A stretch of DNA of 6,559 bases from an uncultured archaeon (GCA_938073845.1 CALJEO010000038.1:1-6559); one strand, 5' to 3'; positions 1-6,270 are shown, numbered from the stretch's first letter. Translations and numbers: made by a program. The notes: generated by a model not told the origin, from the letters alone.

Positions 1-310
1 TCTAATGAAATACGTGCGGATCCGAGAGCATGCGGATATAAGGGCCCGCGATCACAAACTTTAGCTTAACATCCGTTCTTCTGAGCTTCCATGTGGGAAG
101 GCTGGAGGAGCTCGGTTCCCGGGATCCAACTAGACCGCATAACGAACTCGTATCCCAAGGGAAGCCAGTGAGCCTCCTCAGACACCCCTAACCTGGTTGC
201 ACACGATCCCGCTCGGGAACTTCCTTACAGTAATAAGTGTTTGGATTCCTGATGGTCAGCGATAACGGAATGTTCCCATTTTTCAAGCGGTATAAGGCCT
301 TACAGGAGCC
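1..310. other. Gene-free stretch, probably decayed coding DNA
   Basis: No intact gene is visible here. On the minus strand, continuing downstream of the broken toxin and in the same frame as its last segment, one reading frame runs from base 310 to base 2 interrupted only by a TAG at 188-190 and ended by a TAG at 2-4. A second minus frame is also open over most of the stretch. Neither has a good start codon and I recognise neither as a known family. Because the adjoining toxin gene is clearly decayed, the same may be true here, but I cannot show it. Confidence 0.35.
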
Positions 311-786
311 CTAAGGTCCAATATCCTCTAACATCTTCAGAAGGCCCTCATGATTCACCAAGTTATCAACTTTAAGGTCGTTTCGCGGCAGGAATTTCTC
401 AAAGTCCTCGTCCATCGTGAGGAGCAGTATACCGTTCTTCAATGAGGTCGCGTAGAGTTAGCTATGTTATCCCTATGCCCCAGCATCCTTAACTTGAAGG
501 CCAGCTTAACTGCATCTGATGTGGGATGAGCCAATCTGTAGAACCCTGACTACAGGAGGGATCTGACGGCTCTGTCCACTAAGCCCTCTATATCCTCTCC
601 TGAGCGCTCCCTCTCCCTATACATCTTCCCCATAATCTCAACCCAGATACTGAGAGGCAGTGGAACCTCACCTTGCCCCTTATGCCTCCCTGAGCCCGCT
701 GATATGCTCAACGGAAAGTCACTCCACTTCTATCCCGAAGCTTGGGAGAATGTAAGTCGAATCCAGTTAACTGGTAAAGAGACCAT
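311..786 (-). pseudogene. vapC: Decayed VapC-type PIN-domain ribonuclease toxin
   Basis: Remains of the toxin partner of the adjacent antitoxin. Read in segments on the minus strand, nearly a whole PIN domain can be recovered. The N-terminal part LDSTYILPSFGIEVE (766-722) carries the first catalytic Asp (763-761). A middle segment containing VWVEIMGKM has the conserved Glu at 639-637. Then comes LGHRDNIANS with the third acidic residue (471-469), and after a frame change YATSLKNGILLLTMDEDF (454-401) with the fourth acidic motif, ending at a TAG at 311-313. Lesions seen: TGA at 719-721, TAA at 680-682, a frame change around 670-690, TAG at 550-552, and a frame change around 452-460. The original start is uncertain. 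An ATG at 784-786 overlaps the antitoxin's former tail, but it is out of frame with the catalytic segment. Intact VapC proteins are endoribonucleases held inactive by VapB. This copy cannot yield an intact toxin unless the lesions are sequencing errors, and so many independent errors are unlikely. Confidence 0.8.
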
Positions 787-802
787 TCTGCTCTTCCTCT
801 GA

Positions 803-1012
803 CTACCTCTCGAAATCCTCAACGGTGGTTTTGGCCCACTTCCTGATTTTCATTGCCAAGGAGAGCGGATCAGGTACGAATTCCGGTACTAGCTTTTCAC
901 CCTCAACCCTCATCAGAACGGTGTCTTCCTCCATGCCCAGCTGCTCACATATGCGTTTAGGTATATAGATGGCCCCCTTCCTACCTACCTTAGACACCGA
1001 AACCTGACTCAA
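803..1012 (-). CDS. vapB: AbrB/SpoVT-type antitoxin (VapB-like), C-terminally truncated
   Basis: A 69-residue swapped-hairpin AbrB DNA-binding protein. Residues 4-45 (SVSKVGRKGAIYIPKRI through the EGEKLVPEF strand) form the MazE/AbrB fold that binds the operon's own promoter. The C-terminus, DPLSLAMKIRKWAKTTVEDFER, matches the toxin-binding tail typical of archaeal VapB proteins, which usually continues with an acidic ESEE stretch. Here a TAG (803-805) ends the protein at that point, but the same frame goes on as SEEEQNGLFTS to a TAA at 767-769. The TAG is therefore probably a GAG-to-TAG type mutation that removed about 12 residues. The start is a TTG (1010-1012), about 32 bases inside a TATA-like box on the minus strand. 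No better ATG exists. The partner toxin immediately downstream is broken, so the protein may survive as an orphan regulator or simply be on its way out. Confidence 0.8.
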   Translation of the reverse strand: MSQVSVSKVGRKGAIYIPKRICEQLGMEEDTVLMRVEGEKLVPEFVPDPLSLAMKIRKWAKTTVEDFER

Positions 1013-1043
1013 ACCTAATCCCTGAATGGTTATGACAATCCGG

Positions 1044-1054
1044 AAAATATAATT
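1044..1054 (-). promoter_or_regulatory. TATA box for the vapB-like gene
   Basis: On the minus strand this reads AATTATATTTT, an archaeal TATA-like element centred about 37 bases upstream of the TTG start. The usual 25-27 base TATA-to-start spacing would give a leader of roughly ten bases. VapB-type proteins commonly autorepress at such sites. Confidence 0.5.
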
Positions 1055-1113
1055 CTGGTAAGAGTCACAGCGGTGTAGAGCGTCCTGATCTTAAATCACT
1101 CCCCTCATAGAAG

Positions 1114-1129
1114 TCCTCAGAGTTGAGGA
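1114..1129. repeat. Short inverted repeat in the divergent intergenic region
   Basis: A perfect six-base inverted repeat, TCCTCA-gagt-TGAGGA. The right arm can instead pair with the following CCTC (1134-1137) across AAGTA. It lies between the two divergent promoters, about 45 bases upstream of the ATPase TATA box. It could be an operator for a metal-responsive regulator, but arms this short also arise by chance, and a minus-strand open stretch runs through it. Confidence 0.3.
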
Positions 1130-1171
1130 AGTACCTCCTCGTAAGACCCCGATGGCTAGCACCCGCGTAGG

Positions 1172-1180
1172 TTTTTAAAT
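1172..1180 (+). promoter_or_regulatory. TATA box for the copper ATPase gene
   Basis: The element TTTTTAAAT is centred 25-26 bases before the ATG at 1202. By the usual archaeal rule this puts transcription start at or next to the A of the ATG, giving a leaderless mRNA. A GGTGAGGG motif at 1188-1195 looks like an SD, but it would lie upstream of the predicted transcript start. Confidence 0.6.
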
Positions 1181-1201
1181 GGGATTTGGTGAGGGAAGGC
1201 G

Positions 1202-3238
1202 ATGGTTAAGGATCCCGTATGCGGAATGGAGGTTGATCCTGAGAAAGCTCCCTATAGATTGGAGCACGGAGATAGGACCTACTACTTCTGCTCCAAGCAC
1301 TGCATGGATGAGTTCTCCAAGAACCCTGAGAAGTACCTGCTCGGGGGACCCAGTGAAGCAGGCCATCACGCTCATCACAGATTCAAGAGGAAGCTCTTCA
1401 TATGCCTCCTGATCTCAATACCCATATTCCTCTTTTCCCCCATCGCAGAGGAAGCCGGTCTCAGGATGGAGCTCCCTCACTCGGAAGCGATTCCTTTGGT
1501 CTCAGCAACCCTGCTCTTCCTCTACGGGGGGAGCTTCTTCCTGTCTGGGGCTTCGTATGAGCTGAGGAGAAGGACGCCGGGGATGATGACCCTCGTCTCC
1601 CTCGGCATAACCACGGCATTCATCTACAGCCTCTACTCCCTCCTCTCATCATCCCAGGCCTTCTACACGGAGCTGGCCATGCTCATCGATATAATGCTCG
1701 CGGGCCACTACGTTGAGGCCAGGGCACTGGCGAGCGCTACAAAGCAGTTGGATCTCCTGGTCAGGCTGCTCCCATCCGAAGCTCACCTGATAAGCTCAGA
1801 TATAATAGTCGAGGTTCCAGTGAGCGCTCTCAGGCCAGGTGATCTCATACTCGTCAAGCCCGGCGAGAGGGTAGCGGCCGATGGGATCGTCGAGGAGGGG
1901 GTGAGCTACGCGGATGAGTCCCTCCTCACGGGGGAATCAAACCCAGTGCTTAAGGAGAAGGGGAGCGAGGTGATAGGGGGCTCCCTCAACCTGGAGGCTC
2001 CAATCAAGGTCAGGGTAACGCGTTCCGGGGAGGAGAGCTACCTGGCTCAGGTGGATAGGCTGGTTAGGGAGGTAAGGACATCGAGATCCAGGTACGTTGA
2101 ACTAGCTGATAGGGCGGCGTTCCTCCTAACGATAGCTATAATCGTGGTGGGTCTCTCTACACTCGCTTACTGGTTGCTTCAAGGCAGTGGACTCTCATTC
2201 GCGGTGGAGAGGATGGTAGCGGTTGTGGTGGTAGCTTGTCCCCACGCCCTGGGCCTCGCGACGCCCGTGGTCGTCCACAGGGTGACTTCGCTCACCTCCA
2301 GGAGGGGGATACTCCTGAAGTCGAAGCGAGCCTTGGAGAACGTAGAGCCCAGGGGAGTGGTCGTGCTAGATAAGACTGGTACCCTCACGATGGGCAAGCT
2401 AGTGGTTAAGGGAGTGAACGCTAGCGGGAGGTTCTCGGAGGAGGATCTGCTCAGGCTAGCGGCTTCCCTGGAATCCCTATCGAACCACCCGGTCGCTAGG
2501 GCTATAGAGGAGGAGGCCTCTAGGAGGGGCATCGGGCTCCTAGAAGTCACCGATTTCAGGAGCCTGCCCGGCTACGGGGTTGAGGGTACCGTCAGTGGGA
2601 GCAGGGTGGTGGTGGCGAGCCCCAACTACTTCGGAGGGCTCGATTTAGAGAGCTCTGTTGCGATCTCGGTGGACGGTGAGCTAGCGGGGACGATAGAGCT
2701 GGAGGACTTCCCCAGGGAGGAGGCATTCGCTGCCGTCAGGAAGCTCAGGGAGATGGGCTATAAGGTCTACATGCTCACCGGAGATAGGAGAAGCGTTGCT
2801 GAGAAACTCTCAAGGGAGCTAGGGTTGGATGGATTTTACTCCGAGGTGAAGCCTCACGAGAAAGTTGAAGTGATCAGGAAGTTGCAGGAGAGCGGTCACT
2901 ACGTTGTCATGGTGGGCGATGGTGTCAACGATGCCCCCGCTCTCATTCAGGCGGATCTCGGCATCGCAATAGGTAGCGGCACGGACGTAGCGATCGATAG
3001 CGCTGACGTGGTCCTGGTGAGGAACGATCTGGAGGATGTGGTTCGCTTGATCAAGCTCGCCAGGTCGGCTCGCAGGAAGATGCTGGAGAACATAGTTTGG
3101 ACGATAGGTTACAACTCACTGACGGTACCATTGGCCGCGGGCATCATGGCTCCCCTGGTCATAAGCCCCGCAGCAGGAGCTATCATAATGAGCCTGAGCG
3201 ATCTCTTCGTCGTGCTCAATGCGAGCACCCTCAACTGA
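1202..3238 (+). CDS. copB: YHS-domain P1B-type ATPase, CopB-like copper exporter
   Basis: A 678-residue ion-pumping P-type ATPase of the cell membrane that should export copper (or a related soft metal) at the cost of ATP. An N-terminal YHS domain (about 3-46, Cys7, Cys30, Cys34) replaces the usual HMA domain and is followed by a short His cluster, HHAHH (55-59). About four helices lead to the actuator domain with TGES (243-246). The ion-channel helix holds CPH (346-348), the mark of the IB-3 (CopB) group rather than the CPC of CopA or ZntA. The catalytic domain has the phosphorylated Asp390 in DKTGT, the nucleotide-binding HP (429-430), MLTGD (524-528) and GDGVND (572-577). The last two helices carry YN (637-638) and MSLSD (663-667), where CopB relatives usually have MSxST. 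All catalytic residues are present and the length is normal. The start is supported by TATA spacing and by the YHS domain beginning at residue 3. It has its own promoter. Family assignment is firm; copper as substrate is inferred. Confidence 0.93.
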   Translation: MVKDPVCGMEVDPEKAPYRLEHGDRTYYFCSKHCMDEFSKNPEKYLLGGPSEAGHHAHHRFKRKLFICLLISIPIFLFSPIAEEAGLRMELPHSEAIPLVSATLLFLYGGSFFLSGASYELRRRTPGMMTLVSLGITTAFIYSLYSLLSSSQAFYTELAMLIDIMLAGHYVEARALASATKQLDLLVRLLPSEAHLISSDIIVEVPVSALRPGDLILVKPGERVAADGIVEEGVSYADESLLTGESNPVLKEKGSEVIGGSLNLEAPIKVRVTRSGEESYLAQVDRLVREVRTSRSRYVELADRAAFLLTIAIIVVGLSTLAYWLLQGSGLSFAVERMVAVVVVACPHALGLATPVVVHRVTSLTSRRGILLKSKRALENVEPRGVVVLDKTGTLTMGKLVVKGVNASGRFSEEDLLRLAASLESLSNHPVARAIEEEASRRGIGLLEVTDFRSLPGYGVEGTVSGSRVVVASPNYFGGLDLESSVAISVDGELAGTIELEDFPREEAFAAVRKLREMGYKVYMLTGDRRSVAEKLSRELGLDGFYSEVKPHEKVEVIRKLQESGHYVVMVGDGVNDAPALIQADLGIAIGSGTDVAIDSADVVLVRNDLEDVVRLIKLARSARRKMLENIVWTIGYNSLTVPLAAGIMAPLVISPAAGAIIMSLSDLFVVLNASTLN

Positions 3239-3249
3239 TTAGTTCTAAT
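3238..3249. repeat. Small palindrome between ATPase stop and rubrerythrin promoter
   Basis: ATTAG-tt-CTAAT overlaps the last base of the ATPase stop codon and lies about 18 bases upstream of the rubrerythrin TATA box. It could be an operator or a weak 3'-end hairpin. A/T-rich arms of five bases are weak evidence. Confidence 0.25.
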
Positions 3250-3266
3250 ATAAAACTATAGTAATG

Positions 3267-3276
3267 CTTATATTAA
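3267..3276 (+). promoter_or_regulatory. TATA box for the rubrerythrin gene
   Basis: CTTATATTAA is centred about 25 bases before the ATG at 3296, again predicting a leaderless transcript. No SD-like purine run precedes the ATG, which agrees. A second A/T-rich element at 3246-3257 lies too far upstream for this start. Confidence 0.6.
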
Positions 3277-3295
3277 ATGGAAGACGTTTCATCTT

Positions 3296-3856
3296 ATGCA
3301 TCACATACGTCCTATGACTAAAGATGCCCTCCTATCCGCCTTCGGCGGGGAGTCGATGGCCCACATGAGGTACCTCATCTACGCTGATATAGCCGAGGGG
3401 GAGGGTCTCCCCAACGTGGCCAGGCTCTTCAGGGCGATAGCTCATGCGGAGAGGGTGCATGCCACCAATCATTACAACGTGCTCAAGGACTACAGTGAGG
3501 GGGCTAAGGTATCTTCCGGCACCCCCATAGGACCTGGTAAAACCTCCCACAACCTAGCGCTGGCTATATCTGGGGAGGAGTACGAGGTCATGGAGATGTA
3601 CCCGGCTTACATGGAGCTGGCCAGGTCGCAGGGAGTGGATCAGGCCGAGAGAAGCTTCAAATGGGCTTATGAGGCTGAGAAGATACATGCTGAGCTTTAC
3701 AGGAGGGCCAAGGAGGCAGTGGATGGGGGCGAGGACTTCACTATAGAGGGGAAGGTTTGGATCTGCCCCGTCTGTGGTCACACCTACGTGGGGGAGGTCC
3801 CTCCCGAGAGGTGCCCGGTCTGCCAGGCCCCTAAGGAGAGGTACCTCAGCTTCTAA
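3296..3856 (+). CDS. rbr: Rubrerythrin (diiron peroxidase with C-terminal rubredoxin domain)
   Basis: A 186-residue cytoplasmic rubrerythrin, close to the family's usual size of about 190. The ferritin-like four-helix domain supplies the diiron ligands in the expected order: Glu19, Glu52 and His55 (in ERVH), Glu94 and Glu97 (in GEEYE), then Glu128 and His131 (in EKIH). The C-terminal rubredoxin-like domain binds one iron through Cys157, Cys160, Cys173 and Cys176 in two CPVC motifs. The family reduces hydrogen peroxide to water using electrons from rubredoxin or NAD(P)H systems, protecting anaerobes and microaerophiles from oxygen. The gene has its own TATA box 57 bases after the ATPase, so the two are neighbours but need not be co-transcribed. 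The start is set by TATA spacing and by the position of the first helix. No ligand is missing. Confidence 0.96.
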   Translation: MHHIRPMTKDALLSAFGGESMAHMRYLIYADIAEGEGLPNVARLFRAIAHAERVHATNHYNVLKDYSEGAKVSSGTPIGPGKTSHNLALAISGEEYEVMEMYPAYMELARSQGVDQAERSFKWAYEAEKIHAELYRRAKEAVDGGEDFTIEGKVWICPVCGHTYVGEVPPERCPVCQAPKERYLSF

Positions 3857-3869
3857 ATTTTTCCCTCTT
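3857..3869 (+). terminator. T-rich 3' end of the rubrerythrin transcript
   Basis: Directly after the stop codon the plus strand reads ATTTTTCCCTCTT. Short T-tracts like this end transcription in many archaea without a hairpin. No stem is evident. Confidence 0.45.
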
Positions 3870-4135
3870 GACGATCCGATCAGGCCCTGAACAGCTTCAC
3901 TCCCCTCGGCAAAGCCTTGCTTTGTCCTCCGAAGATACTGAACTCGATCTCTCAGCTGCAAGTCGAATCGATCAGCTCCCCCATGTCCTCGGCCACATCT
4001 CAATGATAATCCTATCCTCACGACAACCCCTGCCCGTTCAATATAGGCCTCGGCCGCTGTGTGACCCATTTCCTACATAGCTGGGCTTCCGAGGCGGAGC
4101 TCATCGCTGCTCAAGACCCGAGCACCGGAGTCACA
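3857..4135. other. Intergenic stretch without a convincing gene
   Basis: No intact gene is supported. A 70-codon plus-strand frame (3868-4080) and the upstream part of a minus-strand frame entering from the rubrerythrin gene resemble no protein family, and no promoter fits them. Parts of three minus-strand frames look faintly protein-like in patches (for example DVAEDMGELIDS followed by EIEFSIFGGQSKALPRG), broken by stops. That could mean another decayed gene, but I cannot identify it. The end of the stretch leads into the promoter of the next operon. Confidence 0.35.
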
Positions 4136-4144
4136 TTTTTATAG
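4136..4144 (+). promoter_or_regulatory. TATA box for the membrane-protein operon
   Basis: TTTTTATAG lies about 73 bases before the ATG at 4213. The usual spacing predicts transcription from about 4166 and a leader of roughly 47 bases, so unlike the two preceding genes this one should be translated from an SD site. Confidence 0.5.
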
Positions 4145-4202
4145 TGAAGAGGCCAGCTCCCGGAAATTAACGCCGAAACTCCGCAAAGCTCTTACGAAGT
4201 CA

Positions 4203-4209
4203 GAGGGGG
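4203..4209 (+). promoter_or_regulatory. Ribosome binding site for the MFS-like gene
   Basis: The purine run GAGGGGG ends three bases before the ATG at 4213. It supports that ATG over later in-frame ATGs, though it is G-rich rather than a perfect GGAGGTG. Confidence 0.55.
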
Positions 4210-4212
4210 ACT

Positions 4213-5532
4213 ATGGCGCATACCAATGTCATAAAGAGGGTAGCTTTAGTCCTAGAGGCTTTCCTGAGTGGCTTCTACGTGGCTGTGACGAGGGGCCTCT
4301 TCGTGCCCATGCTGACCTACTCGGGCTACTCGGTGGGGCTGCTATCGCGAGTGCTCCTGCCTACGTCAATCGCTGGCATAATACTATCGCTGGCCCTCTA
4401 CACTAAGCCTAAGGTTTTAACTGAACGGTTCAGGTACTCCCTCATATCCCTTCACGTGGCTGAGAGGATCACATGGTTCCTCCTCCCCTTCTTTCTAATA
4501 GATCCTGTGCCCTTGTCAGCAGTCTACCTGCTGGCTAACTCCCTGTCAGCGTTCGTCAGCATAGCGTTAAGCGTGCTGATATTCTCCATATTCGGGAGTG
4601 AGGAGGTGATGGAAGTCGCTGTCCACAGGTCAGCGGCCTCCTCGGCAGCATCCCTCCTCGGTTCCCTATTCATGACTTATGTGTCAGCGGGAGTGGAGCC
4701 TCCCCTCTCCTACTACATCTGCTACACCACAGCAACGCTGATAGGCCTCTCATCATCCCTCTCGCTCCTCTTGATCCCCAAGATACCTAGCAAGGTGGTG
4801 GAGGTTGCTGAGAGCTCTGAGGAGGTGAAGATTAGGAGTAGTACAGCGCTGCTTGTCCTAAGCCTCTTCCTGGCCGGAGCCAACATGGTCGGCATCGCCT
4901 GGAGCCCATTCCTGAGGTCGATAGGGGCTCCCATCTACTTAGCGGTCGCTCTATCCGTGACCGCTAACATAGGGGGCACCATCGGCTCCTACCTCTGGAG
5001 GGGCTACAGGGCTTATGTGGTAGCGATCCTCCTCAACACCCTGTTCACGTTCGTAATACCCTTCGTCCCATTCCCGGCTTATCACATTGGCATCTCTTTC
5101 CTCACCTCACTCACCTTCCTGGGGGCTAATCTGCTGGGCATTCAGGTGTTCTCTGAGGTGAACAGGAGGCTCGGCAGGGTTAAGTCCTCAGCCTACCTCA
5201 CCTCCTCCAACTACATAGGGTTGCTGCTCGCCGTTCTGATCTCGATAATCTTACCCCTCAACCCCTCTCAGGTGCTGATATCTGCTGGCTTGGTGAAGCT
5301 GTTTGGCCTCATTTTAGCGTTGATAGCGATACCAGAGGCAGCTGTCGTGCCCGCGAGGAGGGCCTATGAGATAAGCAGGATGATATACTCCACTAGCCTG
5401 CTCGGGTATTCCTTCACTTCGCAGGTATCCAAGGAGTTCCTCAGGATGATGTTGGCAACCCTCGTCCTAACGGCGTTGATTATGATACTCTACATAATTT
5501 ATAGGGTCGCCATGGTACTCCTCGGGGTCTGA
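4213..5532 (+). CDS. MFS-like multi-spanning membrane protein, substrate unknown
   Basis: A 439-residue very hydrophobic protein with about thirteen predicted membrane helices: roughly residues 8-34, 42-63, 76-96, 101-127, 139-157, 165-189, 210-234, 240-262, 267-287, 290-315, 327-348, 353-373 and 407-437. The first twelve fall into two sets of six, split by a charged loop (about 190-209, EEVKIRSS) like the central loop of major facilitator transporters. The two halves begin with similar helix patterns (LVLEAFLSGF and LVLSLFLAGA). The thirteenth helix follows a soluble linker (about 378-406) and is outside the standard fold. I see no clear MFS signature motif between helices 2 and 3, so assignment to the superfamily rests on topology and the repeated halves. 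The gene ends one base before the next gene starts, so the two products are very probably made together. The substrate cannot be guessed. Confidence 0.7.
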   Translation: MAHTNVIKRVALVLEAFLSGFYVAVTRGLFVPMLTYSGYSVGLLSRVLLPTSIAGIILSLALYTKPKVLTERFRYSLISLHVAERITWFLLPFFLIDPVPLSAVYLLANSLSAFVSIALSVLIFSIFGSEEVMEVAVHRSAASSAASLLGSLFMTYVSAGVEPPLSYYICYTTATLIGLSSSLSLLLIPKIPSKVVEVAESSEEVKIRSSTALLVLSLFLAGANMVGIAWSPFLRSIGAPIYLAVALSVTANIGGTIGSYLWRGYRAYVVAILLNTLFTFVIPFVPFPAYHIGISFLTSLTFLGANLLGIQVFSEVNRRLGRVKSSAYLTSSNYIGLLLAVLISIILPLNPSQVLISAGLVKLFGLILALIAIPEAAVVPARRAYEISRMIYSTSLLGYSFTSQVSKEFLRMMLATLVLTALIMILYIIYRVAMVLLGV

Positions 5533-5533
5533 G

Positions 5534-6151
5534 TTGCAGGCAGTGATGGAGGAGATACTGGGAGCGCTCAACGAGGTGGTTACATCCATCCCCAAGATAG
5601 CCCTGGCCTCACTGATCCTGCTGATAGCCTTCGTGATGATAAGGTTCGTCAACAGGTTGATCGGGTGGCTTGTGAGGACGGGGAGGCTGGAGGATTACCT
5701 GAGGGAGGTGTTCCCAGGTGGGATGAGGTTGCCCCTCACGACGATCTTCTCCCTGATCGCTGACTCTCTCATACTCGTAGCTGCCTCCTCTGGTGTGATA
5801 AGGATATTCGTGCCCGAGGGCACGCAATCCTACAGCCAGGCGATCGATTATCTAACCAAAATTGGGAGTATCGTGATATTAGCTATGATATCTGTAGTTT
5901 TGATAGATGCTCTTGTGAAGTCGATGAGGTTCGAGAAGAAGACCGAGATGTTCTTCACGATGCTCGTCTCCCTAATAGTGGCGATACTGGTCATAGACCT
6001 GACCAACCTGAGCAGCGAGATAAAGCTAGCTCTCTCGGCTGGGCTCGCGATAGGAATAGGACTGATGGTAGGTGTTTTCTCAGCATGGGCGTTCTTCGGC
6101 GAGTACCTAGAGGAAAGGGCTAAGCGCATCGGCAGCGAACCGATCTCATAG
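5534..6151 (+). CDS. Five-helix membrane protein, MscS-like / conserved-TM-helix type
   Basis: A 205-residue membrane protein with helices at about 21-47, 68-92, 103-129, 137-157 and 162-189, and short charged loops. Its last helix is glycine-rich (SAGLAIGIGLMVGVFSAWAFFG), like the pore-lining or 'conserved TM helix' segments of small mechanosensitive-channel relatives, and it ends in a short charged tail (EYLEERAKR). No MscS beta domain follows, so it is either a minimal channel-like protein or a partner subunit. The start is ambiguous. TTG at 5534 lies one base after the upstream stop, with GGGGT just before it. ATG at 5546 is four codons inside. Coupled translation with the MFS-like gene is likely either way. 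The stop is TAG, followed by a short in-frame run to a TAA. Function unknown; the similarity is judged by eye. Confidence 0.65.
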   Translation: MQAVMEEILGALNEVVTSIPKIALASLILLIAFVMIRFVNRLIGWLVRTGRLEDYLREVFPGGMRLPLTTIFSLIADSLILVAASSGVIRIFVPEGTQSYSQAIDYLTKIGSIVILAMISVVLIDALVKSMRFEKKTEMFFTMLVSLIVAILVIDLTNLSSEIKLALSAGLAIGIGLMVGVFSAWAFFGEYLEERAKRIGSEPIS

Positions 6152-6196
6152 TTTAGGGAAGCTCTGAGATAAAACCAGACCCTGATGGGCTGTCCG

Positions 6197-6206
6197 GACT
6201 TTTTTG
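6197..6206 (+). terminator. T-tract terminator after the membrane-protein operon
   Basis: The plus strand reads GGAC followed by TTTTTT and then GGGG, about 48 bases past the stop codon, with a second T-run at 6212-6217. Such T-tracts end archaeal transcripts. A weak CCC-tgat-GGG stem lies upstream. The second run doubles as part of the next promoter. Confidence 0.5.
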
Positions 6207-6211
6207 GGGTA

Positions 6212-6222
6212 TTTTTTATATT
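6212..6222 (+). promoter_or_regulatory. TATA box for the permease gene
   Basis: TTTTTTATATT is centred near 6217, predicting transcription from about 6243 and a leader of about 38 bases ending in a strong SD. An ATG at 6227 lies upstream of the expected transcript start. Confidence 0.55.
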
Positions 6223-6270
6223 ACTTATGCGGGTCGCCTGGGGAGGGTGACCTAAATTAAGAAGCGAGAA

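Noticed and set aside
5..64. Plus-strand mini-ORF beginning with ATG at base 5
   Set aside because: It is nineteen codons, with no visible promoter or ribosome site in the window, and matches nothing I recognise.
252..314. Small plus-strand frame with SDNGMF text resembling an integrase-core motif
   Set aside because: It is only about 20 codons, with no other transposase motif, inverted repeats or target duplication around it.
550..805. Several in-frame TAG codons in the antitoxin/toxin locus, suggesting TAG might be read as an amino acid
   Set aside because: TGA, TAA and frame changes also break the toxin, and the intact gene at 5534-6151 ends naturally in TAG, so gene decay is the simpler explanation.
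2179..2550. A 123-codon minus-strand frame inside the ATPase
   Set aside because: It is antisense to the conserved CPH-to-DKTGT region and is a shadow of its codon usage.
3554..4069. A 171-codon minus-strand open frame overlapping rubrerythrin
   Set aside because: More than half is antisense to a certain gene in a G/C-rich codon pattern that leaves shadow frames open, and the product resembles nothing known.
3868..4080. A 70-codon plus-strand open frame after rubrerythrin
   Set aside because: Its composition is unlike the neighbouring genes, it has no SD or suitable TATA box, and it matches no domain.
6181..6206. Possible hairpin terminator or riboswitch before the permease
   Set aside because: The stem is only about three base pairs with a poor extension, and no conserved riboswitch core is visible. 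The T-tract alone explains termination.
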